From Gammaproteobacteria bacterium (GTDB lineage Bacteria > Pseudomonadota > Gammaproteobacteria > Pseudomonadales > Azotimanducaceae), in the NCBI GenBank assembly GCA_003228415.1, contig QIDL01000080.1, positions 1-5,763 of the forward strand: DNA of 5,763 nucleotides. Direction: 5' to 3'. Of this stretch, positions 1 through 5,654 are shown piece by piece. Numbering within the stretch: position 1 is the stretch's first letter; every line of letters begins with the position of its first letter. Both the position numbers and the translations under genes were made by a program. The notes beneath the pieces were generated by a model. That model made no database searches and was not told the DNA's origin. It worked only from the letters and a program-made list of their open reading frames with translations.

Positions 1-188
1 GTGGTACATTGACGAACGGGTTGCTCGATCGTGCGAGAGCTGTAAATCGGGTTTGCACCGAGGACGGGTACCGTCACGTAGTAGGCGTCGGTCGCGGTGG
101 GGTTGTACTCCGACGTGTCGCCCAACGCTGCGCCGGTTGCCAGCGTGAGTAGTCCCGCTGCGAAGGTAAGCAGATGGCCCTTTTTCAT
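1..188 (-). CDS. Exported protein, probably glycine-zipper 2TM family (N-terminal part, truncated by window edge)
   Basis: Reading leftward from an ATG at 188 the frame stays open to the window edge, giving 62 residues. The start is set by a strong AGGAGG Shine-Dalgarno (196-201 on the opposite strand) 7 bases upstream. The product opens with MKKGHLLTFAAGLL and a hydrophobic stretch ending near ATGAALG, a standard Sec signal peptide, so it is exported. The mature part contains YYVTVPVLGANPIY followed by a segment ending PVRQC. A valine/aromatic stretch ending in a Pro-Val-Arg-x-Cys segment is what I associate with the front of small envelope proteins that carry a glycine-zipper 2TM domain further on. 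That domain would lie outside the window, so the family call is inference. It is divergent from the membrane protein at 485. An outer-membrane or periplasmic location is likely; its role is unknown. Confidence 0.6.
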   Translation of the reverse strand, partial: MKKGHLLTFAAGLLTLATGAALGDTSEYNPTATDAYYVTVPVLGANPIYSSRTIEQPVRQCT

Positions 189-321
189 GTGTCCGCCTCC
201 TGAGTGTGACCGTGGGGTCATGTTAAGGCGAGTAAGCTATACAGAAGCTGAACGGATGATGATCGGGTGCCAGTTCGAGCTGGTGAGATCTCCGTTGAGA
301 GGTGGGCGGTGCATCGGACTG

Positions 322-350
322 TTCTTTGACCTTTCTTTGAGCTTCTTTGA
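322..350. repeat. Three helically phased direct repeats of TTCTTTGA
   Basis: The octamer TTCTTTGA occurs at 322-329, 333-340 and 343-350, with start-to-start distances of 11 and 10 bp, close to one turn of DNA. The first and third copies continue with C. The repeats lie in the gap between two divergent genes, 21 bp upstream of the palindrome at 371-398, where an activator array could sit. Each copy also contains a -35-like hexamer on the plus strand (TTGACC, TTGAGC, TTGACT). The repeats are directly visible; any protein binding is inference. Confidence 0.55.
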
Positions 351-370
351 CTTTGGCCTTTCCTGGACCT

Positions 371-398
371 CTATATGTCAAATATATTAGACATATAG
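371..398. promoter_or_regulatory. 28-bp near-perfect palindrome, candidate operator of the HTH regulator
   Basis: The left arm CTATATGTC (371-379) is exactly complementary to the right arm GACATATAG (390-398). The centre AATATATT (381-388) is itself a perfect palindrome, so the only mismatched pair is A380/A389. Such symmetry at an AT-rich site, about 87 bp upstream of the membrane-protein start, fits a dimeric repressor operator. The operon encodes its own XRE-type DNA-binding protein, the obvious candidate ligand. The left arm also contains a perfect TTGACA on the minus strand (376-381) but with no suitable -10 behind it. A hairpin role in RNA is less likely because the stem is almost all A/T. 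Confidence 0.6.
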
Positions 399-403
399 TC
401 GAA

Positions 404-409
404 TATAAC
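404..409 (+). promoter_or_regulatory. Possible -10 element of the membrane-protein/HTH operon
   Basis: TATAAC matches the sigma-70 -10 consensus at five of six positions. It lies just downstream of the palindrome and 75 bp upstream of the ATG at 485. No good -35 hexamer sits 16-18 bp upstream; that space is occupied by the palindrome. If this is the promoter, a protein bound at 371-398 would cover its -35 region, consistent with repression. Weak call based only on a hexamer and position. Confidence 0.25.
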
Positions 410-484
410 ATACATTGAGTCTGGTATTTAGGACATTCAGACGACCGGCTTCGAAACGCTTCCAGGCCGAACTTTGGAAATATC

Positions 485-964
485 ATGATCAGTGCCGTTT
501 TGAGGCTGTTGAAAGGCTTCTCCTACAAGGAAAAAAGTATTCTGATTTCGCTCATGGCGGTCGCCGGGGTATATGGCGCCTACTTCATCGATCTCCTGAG
601 CGACCCATCGGAGCACACGCTGAGCGCCATGCTGGCTTCCATGATCGGCATCGTCGTGATGCTCGTTGTCGTGCACATCGTGTTCCACATCGTGATCTCG
701 CTCGATGATGTCTCGGAAGCAGATGACGAACGCGATAAGGCGGTGAACCGCAAGGCGTCTGTCAGCGGCTACAACATCCTGTTCATAGCCGTGTTGACGA
801 TCACCGGGAGGGTTGTGGTCGTCGGCGCCTGGGGAGAGTCTGCAGAGGTGGCGGTGCCCACGCTGTTTGAGATCGCCAATCTATTGCTGGCCGGTTTGGT
901 GGTCAGCGAGGTTATCTACTACGCGGCGCAGCTGTATTTTTACCGTCGTGGGTTGAATGGGTAG
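485..964 (+). CDS. Four-helix inner-membrane protein paired with an HTH regulator
   Basis: A 159-residue integral membrane protein of unknown function. Hydrophobic segments lie at about residues 17-37, 46-71, 94-115 and 123-150, giving four predicted transmembrane helices. Between helices 2 and 3 is a charged loop with DDERDKAVNRKA (79-91). This Asp-Glu-Arg plus Lys-Ala pattern recalls small membrane proteins (DUF2178-like) encoded next to short XRE regulators. The chain ends with YFYRRG, a positively charged tail that suggests a cytoplasmic C-terminus. The ATG at 485 has only a weak GGAAA upstream, but no better in-frame start is seen. The gene overlaps the downstream HTH gene by 8 bp, so the two are probably co-transcribed and translationally coupled. 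A role sensing a membrane signal and controlling the regulator is inferred from the pairing only. Confidence 0.8.
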   Translation: MISAVLRLLKGFSYKEKSILISLMAVAGVYGAYFIDLLSDPSEHTLSAMLASMIGIVVMLVVVHIVFHIVISLDDVSEADDERDKAVNRKASVSGYNILFIAVLTITGRVVVVGAWGESAEVAVPTLFEIANLLLAGLVVSEVIYYAAQLYFYRRGLNG

Positions 965-1202
965 GGCCAGGCAGTACGGGCGGGTGCGCAATCGCATACG
1001 CCGGCTGCGCTTCGATGCCGACGAGATGACCCAGCAGCAGTTGGCCATTTTGATCGGTGTCACCCGCCAGACCGTCGTGGCAATCGAGGGTGAAAAATAC
1101 TCGCCGTCTCTGGAGGTGGCCTTTCGCATAGCGGAAGTATTCGCTGTGCCCCTCGATTCGGTCTTTCGCTATGACAGCGAACCTGGCCTGGAGACTGCCT
1201 GA
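957..1202 (+). CDS. Short XRE/HTH_3-family transcriptional regulator
   Basis: An 81-residue protein that is almost entirely a Cro/C1-type helix-turn-helix domain. The HTH spans about residues 25-44: TQQQLAILIGV (first helix and turn) then TRQTVVAIE (recognition helix). It is followed by KYSPSLEVAFRIAEVF, typical of short stand-alone regulators of this type, which usually have about 65-75 residues. The ATG at 957 overlaps the upstream stop by 8 bp and implies translational coupling. An in-frame GTG at 984 would give a 72-residue protein starting MRNRIRRLR, nearer the usual length, so the true start is uncertain. There is no effector domain; activity is presumably set by the co-encoded membrane protein. 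The likely target is its own promoter, through the palindrome at 371-398. The amine dehydrogenase genes start 137 bp downstream, but their control by this protein is unproven. Confidence 0.88.
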   Translation: MGRARQYGRVRNRIRRLRFDADEMTQQQLAILIGVTRQTVVAIEGEKYSPSLEVAFRIAEVFAVPLDSVFRYDSEPGLETA

Positions 1203-1339
1203 ATAGCTGTCAGAGAGGCAAATTGCTGTTAATCTTCCAAGTGCAGATCGTCGGGCAGTCATTGTCAGGCGTGTGGTGTTGCGGCTGTTGGATCTGGGGA
1301 GAGCGCAATTCAGGCTGGTCGATCAGGGGAGGCTTTAAG

Positions 1340-2455
1340 TTGAAAACTTTGCTAACCGGTGCAGGCTTGGCGCTGCTTGGGTCGCTCTGGACAACAGCCT
1401 ACGCGGCTGGTCTGGAACCGGAACTCGGGGGTGTATCGACCATGCCGAAGCCCGGGCCACACTGGTTCATGACCATCGGCTTCATGGGCGGTGGCAACCT
1501 GTTCAATGCCGATACCGGTGAGATGCAGGGTAAGATCAATGTCTCCGACTTCACCTCCGCTGTGGCCTTCGATCAGAAGCGCGGTATGGTCTACGTGCCA
1601 GCCACCTACTATTCGCGAGGGTCTTACGGCGAGCGTACGGATCTGTTGGTGTTCAACGATCTGGAAAACCTCGCAGCGGTTGCAGAGGTCAAAGTCCCTA
1701 ACAAGCTCGCGGTGGTATTTCATCGAGCGGTGATCAACCCGATCGGTGATAAGTTCATTGGCCTGTACAACATGACTCCGGCCATGTCGGTTTCCATCGT
1801 GGACGTCGAAAAGAAAAGCTTCGTCGGTGAGATCTCAACGGCGGGCTGCGGCTTTGTCTACCCGCTGACCAAGAGGCGTTTCATGCAGATTTGTGGCGAT
1901 GGCACCGTGCAGGTCATTGCCCTGGGTCGTGATGGGGCCGAGACAGACCGCCAGCGCAGCAAAGCGTTTTTCGACATTGACGTCGATCCGGTGTTCGATC
2001 TGGCACTACCGAAACCGGACGGTTGGCTGCTGGTGACCTTCGGCGGAAAGGTGTTCGAGGTCACGGTTACCGACGAAATTGAGATTTCAGAACCCTGGTC
2101 CATCCTCACCGAAGAGGATGCAGAAGAGGGCTGGAGAGTCGGTGGCGATCAGCCGTTTGCCTATAACGCTGCGACGGGCATTCTTTTTACCGTCATGCAC
2201 CAGGGAGAAGCGGATACCCACGAAGAACCGGGTACCGAGGTGTGGGCCTTCGATTTCGAGAATCAACGACGAGGCTATCGTCTCGCGTTGGAAGAACCCT
2301 CCGGTGTGATCGAGGTGAGTCGCGATGCGGATCCGCTGCTCTATATCAGCGTGGGATTCCCGTCATCGATTCAGGTACATAAGGCGACTACCGGCAGGCG
2401 CCTGCTCACGATTCCCGAAACGGGCATCACCGCCAACCATATCCAGGCACTTTAG
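1340..2455 (+). CDS. aauB: Aralkylamine (aromatic amine) dehydrogenase heavy chain, TTQ enzyme
   Basis: The large subunit of a periplasmic quinoprotein amine dehydrogenase; in this family it forms a seven-bladed beta-propeller that holds the TTQ-bearing light chain. I chose the TTG at 1340: it has GGGGAGG (1326-1332) 7 bases upstream and begins with a clear signal peptide, MKTLLTGAGLALLGSLW, with cleavage near AYA-A (residues 22-23). The frame is open upstream to 1223, but that extension has no signal-like start. The resulting 371 residues match the family. Conserved stretches I recognise include ATYYSRGSYGERTD, NKLAVVFHRA, YNMTPAMSVSIVDVE, STAGCGFVYPL, CGDGTVQ, GWRVGGDQPFAYN and FTVMHQGEADTHEEPGTEVW. 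The light-chain gene follows after 8 bp. The aralkylamine type is favoured over methylamine by the light-chain motifs; the actual substrate is unknown. Confidence 0.93.
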   Translation: MKTLLTGAGLALLGSLWTTAYAAGLEPELGGVSTMPKPGPHWFMTIGFMGGGNLFNADTGEMQGKINVSDFTSAVAFDQKRGMVYVPATYYSRGSYGERTDLLVFNDLENLAAVAEVKVPNKLAVVFHRAVINPIGDKFIGLYNMTPAMSVSIVDVEKKSFVGEISTAGCGFVYPLTKRRFMQICGDGTVQVIALGRDGAETDRQRSKAFFDIDVDPVFDLALPKPDGWLLVTFGGKVFEVTVTDEIEISEPWSILTEEDAEEGWRVGGDQPFAYNAATGILFTVMHQGEADTHEEPGTEVWAFDFENQRRGYRLALEEPSGVIEVSRDADPLLYISVGFPSSIQVHKATTGRRLLTIPETGITANHIQAL

Positions 2456-2463
2456 GAGTTCTC

Positions 2464-3006
2464 ATGGGCATGCTGGAGAGTCTTCAATTCGGGCGCCGAC
2501 TCGATGCTCAGGTCGCCAGGACCACGCGACGGCTGGCCAAACGGGTCTCTCGACGTGGGTTCATCGGTCGATTGGGCACGGTGCTGGTAGGTGCCGGGGC
2601 GCTGCCACTGCTGCCGGTGACCCGGGAAGCGGCGGCTGCCACCGGCATATCGGAGATGGGAGATCCACAGAGTTGCGATTATTGGCGTTATTGTGCGCTC
2701 GGCGGAAATTTGTGCAGTTGCTGCGGTGGCTCACATACTCAGTGCCCGCCGGGGGCGGAACTGTCACCGGTAACCTGGGTCGGGACCTGCCGCAACCCGG
2801 CAGATGGAAAACACTACCTGATCTCTTATAACGACTGTTGCGGCAAGGAGCCCTGCGGGCGCTGTTTCTGCCACAGGACCGAAGGTGATAAACCCATCTA
2901 CTATCCATCCAAGAGCAACAACATTCTCTGGTGCTTCGGAACCGAGAGCCACAGTTATCACTGCACCGTGGCGCTGGTTCAAGGTGAAACTTCAGCAGCA
3001 GGCTAA
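2464..3006 (+). CDS. aauA: Aralkylamine dehydrogenase light chain carrying the TTQ cofactor
   Basis: The 180-residue catalytic subunit, in which two Trp residues are crosslinked to form TTQ; it oxidises primary amines to aldehyde and ammonia in the periplasm. A long leader has a twin-arginine motif, SRRGFIG (29-35), then a hydrophobic stretch to about residue 58, so folded Tat export is expected. Aligning by eye to Paracoccus methylamine dehydrogenase with a constant offset of 48, W105 (TWVGTC) corresponds to Trp57, W156 (ILWCFG) to Trp108, and D124 (YNDCC) to catalytic Asp76. Fourteen Cys (71, 77, 84, 86, 87, 94, 109, 125, 126, 131, 134, 136, 157, 167) can form the disulfide core. LCSCCGG and CGRC resemble the aromatic amine dehydrogenase type, as I recall it. 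Oddly, G80 sits where Asp32 is expected. The AGGAG Shine-Dalgarno (2454-2458) overlaps the heavy-chain stop; the cytochrome gene overlaps its end. Confidence 0.94.
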   Translation: MGMLESLQFGRRLDAQVARTTRRLAKRVSRRGFIGRLGTVLVGAGALPLLPVTREAAAATGISEMGDPQSCDYWRYCALGGNLCSCCGGSHTQCPPGAELSPVTWVGTCRNPADGKHYLISYNDCCGKEPCGRCFCHRTEGDKPIYYPSKSNNILWCFGTESHSYHCTVALVQGETSAAG

Positions 3007-3463
3007 TCTGCGCGGTCGGTGCACGCTCGGGTCGCTGCCCGCAACTGTGCTTCCGGTTCTGCTGCTGGCGGCCGCACTGCTCGCCCCGCCACTCCAGGCC
3101 GAAGATCCGAAGATCGCCTACTGGCTGCATTGTTCCGGCTGTCATCGGCAGGATGGCGTCGGTGTGCCACCGGAGGTACCAACACTGATTCGCGAACCCG
3201 GGCGGATTGAAGCGCTGCCAGGCGGTCGAGAGTATCTGATTCGAATCCCCGGCGTTTCTCAGGCCGGCGTAGATGACGCTCGGCTTGCTGAGATACTGAA
3301 TTACATGCTGGAAACTTTCTCCGCAGAGACTCTTGCGAAAGATTTTCAGCCTTTCAGTGCGGAGGAAGTGAGTCGCCATCGGCACCGAGTGCTGAAGAAC
3401 CCGCTCAAGCGGCGGGATGAGATTCTTGCAGGAACCACCGATCCGGTAGAAACCGGAGGTTAG
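2984..3463 (+). CDS. Monohaem periplasmic cytochrome c of the amine dehydrogenase operon
   Basis: A 159-residue c-type cytochrome with one haem-binding motif, CSGCH (residues 50-54). The proposed GTG at 2984 gives a signal peptide with hydrophobic core VLPVLLLAAALLA and cleavage near LQA-EDP (residues 39-40). It overlaps the light-chain gene by 23 bp and has only a poor Shine-Dalgarno, so coupled translation is likely. An ATG at 2885 would add 33 residues without signal character and is less likely. The haem motif is followed by DGVGVPPEVPTL, PGGREYLIRIPGVSQAGVDD and a helix LAEILNYML. The only internal Met is M108 in that helix, so the usual distal Met ligand is not evident. Position makes it the probable electron acceptor of the amine dehydrogenase. 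With one haem and this length it is not a MauG, which is a dihaem protein of over 300 residues. Confidence 0.85.
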   Translation: MKLQQQANLRGRCTLGSLPATVLPVLLLAAALLAPPLQAEDPKIAYWLHCSGCHRQDGVGVPPEVPTLIREPGRIEALPGGREYLIRIPGVSQAGVDDARLAEILNYMLETFSAETLAKDFQPFSAEEVSRHRHRVLKNPLKRRDEILAGTTDPVETGG

Positions 3464-4092
3464 TACAGGGTCTTCTTCAGGCGCTCCGGATAGTCCCGGT
3501 CATAGGCTTCGCCGTCGAACGCTCCGCCAGACAATGCTTCTGTCATCTCGCCTGCGCTTGGCAGAGCCGCACGGTCAATGTGCGAGTCTGAATCCCAGAG
3601 TCTGGAGCGGACCAGGGCTTTCTGGCATTGGAAATAGGCTTTCTGCACTCTTATGACGATGACGCTGCTGGGTGGCTTGCCCTGCACGATAAAGCTGTCA
3701 CGAAGCATTGGGTCGGAAACGATGGTGGCCGTACCAGAAACCCGCATGGTTTCGCCAACGCCGGGAATCAGGAACAGCAGGGAAATGTGCGGATCGCCAA
3801 CGAGATTTTTCAATGTGTCCAGACGATTGTTGCCGCGACGGTCGGGAATCATGAGGGTATGAGGATCTACTACCCGCACGAACCCGGGAGCATCGCCTCT
3901 TGGTGAGCAGTCGAGGCCTTTGTCACCTCTAGTGCCGATCACAACAAAGGGCGCCTGCTTGATGAACTCGGCGTAGTGCTCGCTCACATGGTCCAGCTCT
4001 TTGATCAGTGCAGAGGGTACTGGGTCGCCGTAGTGAGACTCGAGCTCGGCGATGTCTTCGATGATGGTGGCAGGGTCGTATTCGTTGCCCAT
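3460..4092 (-). CDS. PPOX-class FMN-dependent family protein (DR_2398 / MSMEG_1061-like)
   Basis: A 210-residue cytoplasmic flavin-binding split-barrel protein of the pyridoxamine 5'-phosphate oxidase superfamily. Recognisable parts are the N-terminal helix region, FVVIGTRGDKGLDCSPRGDAPGF-type core (residues 49-71, where SPRGD is characteristic), MIPDRRGNNRLDTLKNLV (81-98), ISLLFLIPGVGETMRVSG (103-120) and a C-terminal QCQKALVRSRLWD (155-167). These fit the DR_2398/MSMEG_1061 subgroup, whose reaction is unknown; flavin-linked reduction is expected. The ATG at 4092 is chosen; a TTG at 4101 would add three residues, and neither has a strong Shine-Dalgarno. The gene converges on the cytochrome gene with overlapping stop codons and diverges from the peptidase gene with 44 bp between starts. 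No functional link to the amine dehydrogenase is visible. Confidence 0.87.
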   Translation of the reverse strand: MGNEYDPATIIEDIAELESHYGDPVPSALIKELDHVSEHYAEFIKQAPFVVIGTRGDKGLDCSPRGDAPGFVRVVDPHTLMIPDRRGNNRLDTLKNLVGDPHISLLFLIPGVGETMRVSGTATIVSDPMLRDSFIVQGKPPSSVIVIRVQKAYFQCQKALVRSRLWDSDSHIDRAALPSAGEMTEALSGGAFDGEAYDRDYPERLKKTLY

Positions 4093-4129
4093 AGCCGGCA
4101 AGATACCACAACGTCTTTAGGAATCTGGC

Positions 4130-4135
4130 CTTATA
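4130..4135 (-). promoter_or_regulatory. Possible -10 element for the PPOX-class gene
   Basis: On the minus strand the sequence reads TGTATAAGG. TATAAG matches the -10 consensus at five of six positions and would place a transcript start about 30 bases upstream of the ATG at 4092. No convincing -35 hexamer is seen at the right distance, where the sequence already lies in the divergent peptidase gene. Weak call. Confidence 0.22.
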
Positions 4136-4136
4136 C

Positions 4137-5555
4137 ATGCCGATGGAGACCGTTCGCGAATTATTCAAGCGGGAAGCCGCCAGCGGAATCGTACCGGCAA
4201 GCGCGGCAATCGGGGGTGTCCTGCTGTTGTTGGCGTTGCTATTGAGCGCCCGGGTGATCGCGGATGAAGGCACTGACTACGACCTGGCTCTCAAACACCT
4301 GGCGACACATCCGGATGTCAGTGCGGCGCTCGCCGCCGTTGTCCGGCTCGAAACGACGAACATCGAACGGCTGATCGAACTGACGGAAATCGCCGCACCG
4401 CCGTTTCAGGAGCAGACACGTGCGCGAAGATTCGCGGAGCTGCTCGATGAGGCCGGCCTGGGCAATGTGGAGATCGACACCGAAGGTAACGTCCTGGGAC
4501 TCCGACGCGGTGACGGTAGAGCATATACGGTAGCGGTCGTTGCACATCTGGATACGGTCTTTCCTGCGGGCACCGATGTTCGAGTCCGAGGTGAGGATCA
4601 GGAAATTTTTCGGGGCGATGGCAAGCCAGGTGATGCCCGGTTGTACGCCCCGGGTATTGGCGACAACGCCCGAGGCCTGGTGTTGTTGCTGACCCTGGCC
4701 GAGGCGCTCACCGATGCGGAGGTCAGCACACAGAGCAACATTCTATTCGTCGGCTCGGTCGGCGAGGAGGGGACCGGCGACCTCCGTGGGATTAAGTATC
4801 TGCTCCGTGATGGCGGTCCGCGCATCGATGAACTGATTGCCATAGACGGTGGCAACGATGAGCGGGTATTGAATCAGGCGATCGGCTCACATAGATATCG
4901 GATTGTCATCACGGGACCTGGCGGGCATTCCTGGGGTGCGTTTGGCATGGCGAATCCGGCACATGCGCTGGCCAGCGCCATTCACAAATTCGATGCGGTG
5001 GCTCGCGAATTCGTTCGTGAAGGACCTCGGACGACCTACAACATAGGCAAGGTAGGTGGCGGAACATCGGTCAACGCCGTGCCATTCGAGAGCTGGGCGG
5101 AGGTGGATCTGCGCTCGGAAAATTCGGAGCGACTGTTTGAGCTCGATACGCTACTGAAAAAAACATTTCACAATGCTGTCGATGCTCACAATGCCCTCCG
5201 TGACCGTGGTGCTGCGTTGGTTCTGGATATTGCCACCATCGGCAAGCGACCTTCCGGGGTGGTTGATCCGAAGACCCCGCTGGTCCAGCGCGCCATGGCC
5301 AGCGTTCGTCACTACGGGCTGAGCCCGGTACTCGGCTCGGGTTCCACGGATGCCAATGCGGCCATCGCCCAGGGGATACCAGCCACAACGATCAGTAGAG
5401 GCGGCGTGAGTGGAGGTGCTCATTCCCTGAAAGAGTGGTGGTCGAGCGAGAATGCCGAACTGGGTTCCAAGAAGGCGTTGCTGCTGTTGCTCGCTTCTGC
5501 CGGGGTCCTCCCGGCAGCGGAAACAGGCGCCCGGGTTGATCTGAGAGGTCTATAA
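4137..5555 (+). CDS. Exported or membrane-anchored M20-family zinc metallopeptidase
   Basis: A 472-residue M20 peptidase (PepT / carboxypeptidase-like). A hydrophobic segment, GGVLLLLALLLSARVIA (residues 26-42), follows a charged 25-residue head and ends before DEG. It is either a signal peptide or a membrane anchor, so the enzyme works outside the cytoplasm. The dinuclear zinc site is complete: H137 and D139 in VVAHLDTVF, bridging D176 in GIGDNARG, general-base E210 and ligand E211 in SVGEEGTG, D237 in AIDGG, and H429 in GGAHSLKEWW. The dimerisation domain has GPGGHSWGAFG (260-270) with the expected H264. Length suits the family plus leader. ATG at 4137 or 4143 may be the start; neither has a good Shine-Dalgarno. 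Amino- or carboxy-dipeptidase specificity cannot be told from sequence. Confidence 0.9.
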   Translation: MPMETVRELFKREAASGIVPASAAIGGVLLLLALLLSARVIADEGTDYDLALKHLATHPDVSAALAAVVRLETTNIERLIELTEIAAPPFQEQTRARRFAELLDEAGLGNVEIDTEGNVLGLRRGDGRAYTVAVVAHLDTVFPAGTDVRVRGEDQEIFRGDGKPGDARLYAPGIGDNARGLVLLLTLAEALTDAEVSTQSNILFVGSVGEEGTGDLRGIKYLLRDGGPRIDELIAIDGGNDERVLNQAIGSHRYRIVITGPGGHSWGAFGMANPAHALASAIHKFDAVAREFVREGPRTTYNIGKVGGGTSVNAVPFESWAEVDLRSENSERLFELDTLLKKTFHNAVDAHNALRDRGAALVLDIATIGKRPSGVVDPKTPLVQRAMASVRHYGLSPVLGSGSTDANAAIAQGIPATTISRGGVSGGAHSLKEWWSSENAELGSKKALLLLLASAGVLPAAETGARVDLRGL

Positions 5556-5654
5556 TTGCGCCGCTTCGCACGTTCTCGGAAAGTACCACCGGGATGCCGC
5601 TTTCCATTGGCGCGAAAGATTCGTTACATCGTTGGTTAACAGGAGGTCGCCGTC

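Noticed and set aside
1223..1339. Upstream in-frame extension of the heavy chain to 1223
   Set aside because: It adds 39 residues without signal-peptide character, whereas the TTG at 1340 has a strong Shine-Dalgarno and is followed directly by a clear signal peptide.
1203..1339. Promoter for the amine dehydrogenase operon in the 137-bp gap
   Set aside because: TTGTCA at 1262-1267 resembles a -35, but no matching -10 lies 16-18 bp downstream, and no GG-N10-GC sigma-54 pattern was found by eye.
2561..3385. 274-residue open frame on the minus strand
   Set aside because: It lies antisense to the light chain and cytochrome genes, which have clear family motifs; its translation shows no recognisable domain and has shadow-frame composition.
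3442..3457. Short hairpin TCCGGT-AGAA-ACCGGA near the convergent stops
   Set aside because: The 6-bp stem has no following T-run on either strand and lies within the cytochrome coding end, so it is not a convincing terminator.
2984..3463. Cytochrome as a MauG-type TTQ maturation enzyme
   Set aside because: MauG is a dihaem protein of over 300 residues; this has one CxxCH and 159 residues.
5551..5556. Perfect TATAAT hexamer at the peptidase stop codon as a promoter for phhB
   Set aside because: There is no -35 hexamer at 15-19 bp and no extended -10 TG; it overlaps the Leu-stop codons CTATAA and may be chance.
5578..5605. Inverted repeat GGAAAG...CTTTCC after the peptidase gene
   Set aside because: The 6-bp arms enclose a 16-base loop with little further pairing and no T-tract, too weak to call a terminator.
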